DNA from: Lepturacanthus savala
Taxonomy: Eukaryota > Chordata > Actinopteri > Scombriformes > Trichiuridae
NCBI GenBank assembly: GCA_030544235.1
Contig: CM060464.1
Span: 21,693,652-21,757,651, forward strand
Length of the DNA stretch: 64,000 nucleotides
Reading direction: 5' to 3'
The number at the start of each line of letters is the position of its first letter. The stretch's first letter is position 1. The position numbers and the translations under genes are program-made. Positions 58,710 through 64,000 of this stretch are shown piece by piece. The notes beneath the pieces were generated by a model. The model was not told the DNA's origin and searched no databases. It saw only the letters and a program-made list of their open reading frames with translations.

Positions 58710-59960
58710 TGCAAGCAGAGAACAAGCACAGAATGTGAAGGGCAGTGAAAGACAATACTGAAACTGCAATTTCTATAATAAACTTCCTGCAGCTTAGGAT
58801 AACCCTCAGTTAATCTATCTTGAACAAATTATAACCACAAACAAGACAGATATTGGAAAGAAGTCAGGGATTATTGTATACTCTATATATGCTCCAAAAT
58901 AGACAGCACATCATGGCAGATTAGTTGCCAATCATACATGTCCTTAAACTGAGAAATCACTGCAGAATCGGTTCTGGAAACAGGCCAACAGCAGCAGCCT
59001 GTTTTAAATCTGCAATCCCTCCTTCACTACACATATCATGAGGCCAGTAACAGTTATTTCCTTCTCTTTTAAGAGCAGTTTCTATTAAAAACCCTAATAC
59101 GCAACTCTTATTATTCTGAAAGGAAATTGAGTATGCAAGGTCTATAATCCTATCACCAACATAAACAGCAAATAACATTAAATCATTTTTGTGTTTATTC
59201 TTTTATTATGTTTTTCTTTTTTATGTTCACTCATAGATTTGTATAAATTGCTCTTCCTTCAGTGTTGAGGTTCTTTAGACTTATGACTGTCTCTACCTCA
59301 AATGATATTGCTTTTCTAACAATGATTCTTGTGTAATTTTGAGAACTTCTGTAAAACAGATGAGAGCTTTATCTACATATTTTTATGTGCTACTTAAAAT
59401 ATTTCCATTTGTATTCCCTTTTTAAAGGTATTAGTGGGATTTTATTCACAATGTCATTTTTATCTTTTTAATGAGCACACACTTTATCTATATTGCTGTA
59501 TCTTCAATGGGAACTATTTATTATTGTTATTATTGTCATGGCTATGACCCCATTGCGGTTTTAGCTGAAGTTTAGTTAAAAAAGTATCTTAAAACTGAAG
59601 GCTCACACAGACTTGAGCTGTTGCTACTGCAGGCAGAAGCAAAGCAACTATACAGTTTAATTGGTCAGCTATACACGAGTGGTATAACCTCTACATGTGA
59701 CTCTTTCTGCTGCAAACCCGGTAGAACAGGACACAAGCTTTAAAATTAGACCTGAGTGTTCTCACTGTGACATCATGACATTGAGGGAAACGCTTTATAA
59801 ACACTCGCATGTTGTTTCACTTTCTTAAAAAGCAGGAGAAGACATGGAAGGGCAAGCTCAAACTTCACCAGCTGGCTCTCAACCCATAAATACACTTTTG
59901 ACATCTCCCCCTGTCAGGACCTGCCTGCAGGAGAACCCAAAACTGTCACGGGGCTGCAGT
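58710..59960. other. unclassified DNA
   Basis: The 73-codon minus frame at 58957-59178 (LLFAVYVGDRIIDLAYSIS near its start) has a faint resemblance to a LINE palm segment but is too short and lacks catalytic residues. Confidence 0.35.
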
Positions 59961-59966
59961 TAAAGA

Positions 59967-59989
59967 ATATATATATATATATATATTTA
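59967..59989. repeat. short (AT)n tract
   Basis: Pure alternating run of 23 bp. Confidence 0.9.
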
Positions 59990-60278
59990 TTACCATCTAC
60001 ATTTTCTGTATTTGACGTGAGGTGAGATAACGCTTTAATGATCCATGTGGAGAAATTGCATCACAACAATGATCTCTGCTCCATAGGGGGGAATTCATAG
60101 TGGAATCAAACCTACCAGCAGAGAAGGGTTCAAATATGCTATAATTTTGCTTATACATGTTTCTTTTGTATGGCTTTAAACACTTTCTACAACAAAGTTC
60201 AACTGATGATGCACAGATAGAAAAAAAGAGGAGAAGCATAATTTTATTTTTTTGCACAGGTATACTACACATGCACGT

Positions 60279-60306
60279 GCACACACACACACACATACAC
60301 ACACAT
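60279..60306. repeat. (CA)n tract
   Basis: CA run with one CATA interruption. It is the first of four CA/GT tracts within 640 bp. Confidence 0.9.
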
Positions 60307-60429
60307 AGCAGGCAGAGATGCATACGTGTTTACATGCTGTAGCCTACTGTTCCACCGCTGCATTGTACAATCCATTCACTGCGAGGAAATGAAAGTCATC
60401 AATATTATATATTGGGCTTTTCTATTTCT

Positions 60430-60480
60430 TGTTTGTGTGTATTGTGTGTGTGTGTCTGTGTGTGTGTGTGTGTGTGTGCA
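60430..60480. repeat. interrupted (GT)n tract
   Basis: GT run with a single GTCT interruption. Confidence 0.92.
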
Positions 60481-60604
60481 GACATCTGGTCTCATATTGA
60501 TTCAGACTGCAGGCTACAAAGTCAGCTAACATGCTTTTGAATAAAATAAATCTGGCCTTAGAGGCAAAGGCTCCTGACACAGAGCTGTCATATCCAGTTA
60601 TTCT

Positions 60605-60631
60605 CACACACACACACACACACACCAAACA

Positions 60632-60662
<31 letters not shown>

Positions 60663-60665
60663 GCA
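60605..60665. repeat. interrupted (CA)n tract
   Basis: Two CA runs separated by CCAAACATG. Opposing frames of Cys-Val and Thr-His repeats across this tract are artefacts. Confidence 0.94.
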
Positions 60666-60719
60666 TACACAATGACATTCATCGTTCATTTACCCACCGG
60701 TGCAATTGTGGCAGCAGCA

Positions 60720-61010
60720 TCGAATGATTAATCGCACCTGAGTTGAGGCACGCGCATGTACGCGTGTTGGTGTGTAACTCGGAAAGAGGAGAGACACCAG
60801 ATGAGACCAGACGATGGAGAACAAGGAGGTGTGTTCTGTCTCTCAGCTCCTCACAGGAGCGGCAGCTTCTCTGACAGAAAGAAGGGAGACAACACACACA
60901 CACACACACACACCCTCAAACTAACTCAACCCCGCAAGTGAAACGCTCCAGGCTGTGCTATAGGCGCTATGTTGTTTCTCTATTTGAAAGCGGCTATGGG
61001 CACGACTTAG
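60720..61010. promoter_or_regulatory. modest CpG cluster, function unknown
   Basis: More CpG than the surroundings, with the near-palindrome CACGCGCATGTACGCGTG at 60749-60766 (perfect 6-bp arms around CATGTA), AATCGCACC, GGAGCGGC, CCCGCAAG, AGCGGCTATGGGCACGAC and a (CA)n tract at about 60892-60912. It could be an unmethylated regulatory patch, but no exon or TATA box with a downstream frame is visible. Confidence 0.2.
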
Positions 61011-61014
61011 TGCA

Positions 61015-62160
61015 TGACAGGCAACATTTGTGCATGTTGTCTTACTGACATAAAAACATTTGAGTAGACATCACCTTTGGTACATACTGTGTATTGCTTA
61101 AGGTACACAACCTTATTTTACAAATGAAAAATATCAGTGCATATTTTTAATATTCACATGCCTACAATAAGTATACATAAACTTACATAGAATGTTTCGT
61201 GGGTGTTTCATCCATCTGAATATGAATGGAAAAATAATGACATCAAGAATTACATGCACCAAATGAACGAATGTACGAATACGACTACACGAGCGTGACT
61301 CTATTGTCAAAAATATGTCATCACTTCACAGGATTTATATATTGAGCATGATAACATCGATCAAGATCAAGACTACATTGATTGAGATGCATCACCGTAC
61401 CAACTTATGTCTATAAAGCCATTACGTATCATTCATTAACTTTTAAGGCCTTTCTATCATCAGTACAATATATTTTTTTTCCTGAAAAACCTGATGTATA
61501 CAATCAAATACATGTATTGTGTGCTTCACCTGTGTCTACTGTGAGAAATGCAAAGTCCATCTTTGTCTGAACAAGGAGAGAAACTGTTTTCAGGACTACC
61601 ACCATGCAAAATAAAGAGGTTGCAAACCAAAAAATGAGCCAAACTAACTGAAAGATTGCTCTTCCACCTTGTCAGTTCCATTGGTGGATTATTCATTGTT
61701 TGCTGTGTTAAACAATCTTGTCTTTTACATGTTTTTGTTTGTTAAAAAGTTGTGAGGACTCTAAGGCCTGATATATCAGATACAATACAAATTGAAAAAC
61801 TTACTTCCAAAATGATAATTGAATTTTCTTTTGTTTATGTCTGAAGGACCAATAAAGACTCCAGTTTCAAAGAATTAGAATTTTCTGTCAATTATTTCAT
61901 GGTTAAGGCTTTACAGGGTTAAGTTGTAGCAGTAAGAGTGAAAAGGCAGAGCAATGGCACCACAAAGAGCTACAAACAGGTGGGTTAATTACAATTTATT
62001 GTAAAAATAGACTTGTCTTGCCACAATGCTCTTGGAAACCAAGTGTAATATTGTGTATAAATACCTACTCTGAACAGGAAATGGTACCTTTATCTTAGTA
62101 AATAACATAGTCAGTTGTCTAATATCAGATATAACATTATCCCAGGGCTAATTAGCAATT
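61015..62160. other. unclassified DNA
   Basis: No recognisable gene or element end. Confidence 0.4.
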
Positions 62161-62166
62161 ATTGGC

Positions 62167-62271
62167 GACTCTTACTGCTAGCTGTTGCTGTAGCCATGAA
62201 TGTTTAAAACTAATATAAACATACATTAGGTTGAAACTAAATGGCTACAGCAACAGCTAGCAGTAACAGTC
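62167..62271. other. long hairpin (31-bp arms, one mismatch, 43-nt loop)
   Basis: The left arm (62167-62197) contains TTACTGCTAGCTGTTGCTGT followed by AGCCAT. The right arm (62241-62271) is its exact reverse complement over 26 bp (62172-62197 with 62241-62266), and over 31 bp with a single mismatch. The loop is 43 nt and can pair weakly with itself (TGTTT with AAACA). The stem is not low-complexity. No element terminus was recognised around it, and whether it is transcribed is unknown. Confidence 0.92.
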
Positions 62272-62274
62272 AGT

Positions 62275-63790
62275 CTTAGTGTTGATCTCATATGTATATT
62301 CATGGTTTTGACACTGATAGAAGTCCACAAGATCACAGCACTGTGTAAGATTATATTTAATATGACTGTATAGAAAGAAAGTCATTTTTAAATGTTACAA
62401 TTTGTTAATATTTTTAGTATATCAGTCCTTATAATGATTCCTCTACCTGCTGCACAGCGGTAACCTGTAACTTCACTTAGCTTAGCCTTAGACGCTAATA
62501 TTACACTGTCAGTCTAAAATTGACAAACATGCATTTAAAGACCATTTTATCCTACTGATGAGAGAGGCTACACTTCAACTATGACAGACAGAATGAAGGG
62601 AAAGAGTCAAGGAAATCATGTTATAAGATTTTAACAAATTGATAAATTCCTCTGTAAAATATTTGGTCAGCTACAAACAATCAAGATTTCTGGCTCTCAC
62701 AGACCTGTAACTTCTTCTTTATGAGGTTCCTCTGTCCTCCACTTGTTACCTGTATTAGTGGCTTCATAAGAAACATTTCAATGTCCTGCAGTGGCCTAGC
62801 CACCAGATCTCAACCCCATAAAACATCTTTGGAGGAAGTTGAAAGTAAGAACTTCTCTGCTCTAGAGGAGATCTGCATGGAGGAATGAGCCAAAATACCA
62901 GTAACAGTCTGTTAAAACCTTGTGAAGACTTACAGAAAATGTTTGCCTTTCGTCATTACCGATAAAGGCTATATAACTAAGTAGTGAGATGAATGTTTTT
63001 TACTGACTAAATAATTATTATTATTTTCCACCATAATTTGCAAATAAATTCTTTAAGAATTCATGTGGTTTTCATGTGGTTTTCTGGATTTTTTTTCTCA
63101 TTTTGTCTCTCATAGTTGAGGTATACCAATGATGAAAATGACAAGCCTCTCTCATCTTTTTATGATGATTGCTGACTAAATACTTGCTGAACTACTGCAT
63201 CTAGCATGCTGCATCTGTTTTCCCTGCCGTGTCACAGCTGCAACGTAGCTCCTGTTAGCGCTATCTTGCTATATTGAGTTTGCCTTTGAGAATGCCCTTT
63301 AAAACAAAAGCCTTGTAAAGAATTGACTGAAGGTTGTTTTTGCACAGAAATGCTTTTAATTTAAAAAGGGTGCCGGAGTGAAACGGAAAGTTCTGAGTGA
63401 AGTTTGTGCATTTCTTGGGACTGACATTGAAACTAAAGTGACTGTTGCTGGTATGATGACAATCAACAGATCATTTTCTCTGTGTTTTTGGATCGAGCTG
63501 TGAAAAAAATAGATGAAGAGACACTCATCTTGCTCTGACCCCTTAACGTGGATGCTGAAAATAAAAGGTGTATTTAACATGATGGAGACATTCTACTCCT
63601 GCATCCTGAGAATTGTGCATGAAGAACAATTTGAGCAACAGTTAAAAGAGGAGGATGAGGAAATAAAAGATGAATATATGATGGTTCATCAGCAGCATCA
63701 GCAACGGTTTAAAACTTCTTATATTCAAAATATCTTTGAAATGACATGCAGTTGGTCCACAGGGCAAAATGCCAGAGAAGGGATGAACTC
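62275..63790. other. unclassified DNA
   Basis: Several short open frames, the longest at 63513-63851, rich in Glu and Gln (EEQFEQQLKEEDEEIKDEYM) with no domain I can name. There are no splice-site or conservation data to support an exon. Confidence 0.35.
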
Positions 63791-63797
63791 ATTCATT

Positions 63798-63877
63798 CTT
63801 CCTCAGCTGGGACTTGAACCCACAGCCTTTGTCGCAGACAGAAAGTGGTGAGTTTGCTAACTTCCAATAACAGCAAT
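63798..63877 (-). repeat. tRNA-like sequence, probable SINE head or tRNA pseudogene
   Basis: The minus strand has a good B box within GGCTGTGGGTTCAAGTCCCA and, about 45 bp upstream, a weak A-box-like TTAGCAAACTC. Acceptor-stem pairing is poor. It could be a tRNA-derived SINE head or a decayed tRNA pseudogene. Confidence 0.35.
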
Positions 63878-63959
63878 GATTCTCCATCTCTCTGAGGATC
63901 ATCACCTGGCACCAACTGGTGCTGCAGCTGGCTGAACACCAAACACACCTAGGCCATCC

Positions 63960-64000
63960 AGGCAAGATTTCACTGTTTTGTACATGTTGATGCAATTTCA
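63960..64000. repeat. short repeat shared with 57836-57865
   Basis: TTTCACTGTTTTGTACAT here recurs as TTTCACTGTTTTGTACATTT at about 57836, followed in both places by TGCAAT. The family is unassigned and the copy runs off the window edge. Confidence 0.5.

Noticed and set aside
58957..59178. 73-codon minus-strand frame beginning LLFAVYVGD
   Set aside because: Faint resemblance to a LINE palm segment only. No catalytic residues and no adjoining blocks.
63513..63851. 112-codon Glu/Gln-rich frame near the right edge
   Set aside because: Compositional bias without a domain. It overlaps the tRNA-like repeat at its end, so a host exon is not supported.
1..64000. Bacterial-type features (operons, CRISPR arrays, riboswitches, origins)
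   Set aside because: Gene density, simple repeats and transposon types are those of a vertebrate nuclear genome. No direct-repeat/spacer array or bacterial gene was seen.

Overview
The window reads as nuclear DNA of a ray-finned fish, probably a percomorph teleost. It looks AT-rich, carries long (CA)n, (GA)n and (AT)n microsatellites, and is strewn with teleost-type transposable elements: a Rex3/RTE LINE, L2/CR1-type LINEs, Tc1 transposons, a pogo/Tigger-type MITE, hAT-type elements, TTAA-flanked MITEs and a tRNA-headed SINE. I found no convincing host protein-coding exon on either strand. The long open frames are either transposon remnants or by-products of simple repeats. The window is best read as intergenic DNA or the inside of a very large intron.

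Layout. 1-9 kb: an intact-ended hAT-type element at 1680-2852 with a perfect 8-bp target duplication, then the first copy of a second hAT-like family (2940-3770), then little that is recognisable until a TTAA-type MITE end near 7.6 kb. 9-14 kb: LINE fragments, a TAATCGATTA-rich MITE, a SINE with a perfect 13-bp duplication (11716-11952), a (CA)n tract and a LINE 3' tail. 14-25 kb: microsatellites, a degenerate L2/CR1 LINE cut by a second SINE (20669-21027, perfect 12-bp duplication), a clean hairpin (22892-22944) and a decayed ORF of unknown type (24.05-24.6 kb). 25-36 kb: mostly unclassified DNA with a Tc1 relic (30615-31477) and two tRNA pseudogene-like sequences (32776-32855, 33211-33282). 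36-46 kb: a pogo-type MITE with a fused transposase remnant (36628-37369), an L1-type RT scrap and an L2 3' end. 46-55 kb: a hAT-like element, a hAT transposase relic, a Rex3 copy nested in another hAT-like element (50271-52527), and a TTAA MITE (53086-53593). 55-59 kb: a Tc1 graveyard in which a minus-strand Tc1 is interrupted first by the second copy of the 3-kb hAT-like family and then by an L2 insertion. 59-64 kb: CA/GT tracts, a modest CpG cluster, a long perfect hairpin (62167-62271) and a tRNA-like sequence near the right edge.

Nothing here amounts to a multigene system. The value of the window is structural: nested insertions with readable order of events, several element ends and target duplications legible by eye, and a few hairpins and tRNA-like sequences that no ordinary gene annotation would list. 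Family names rest on recalled hallmark sequences and were not tested by a database search.
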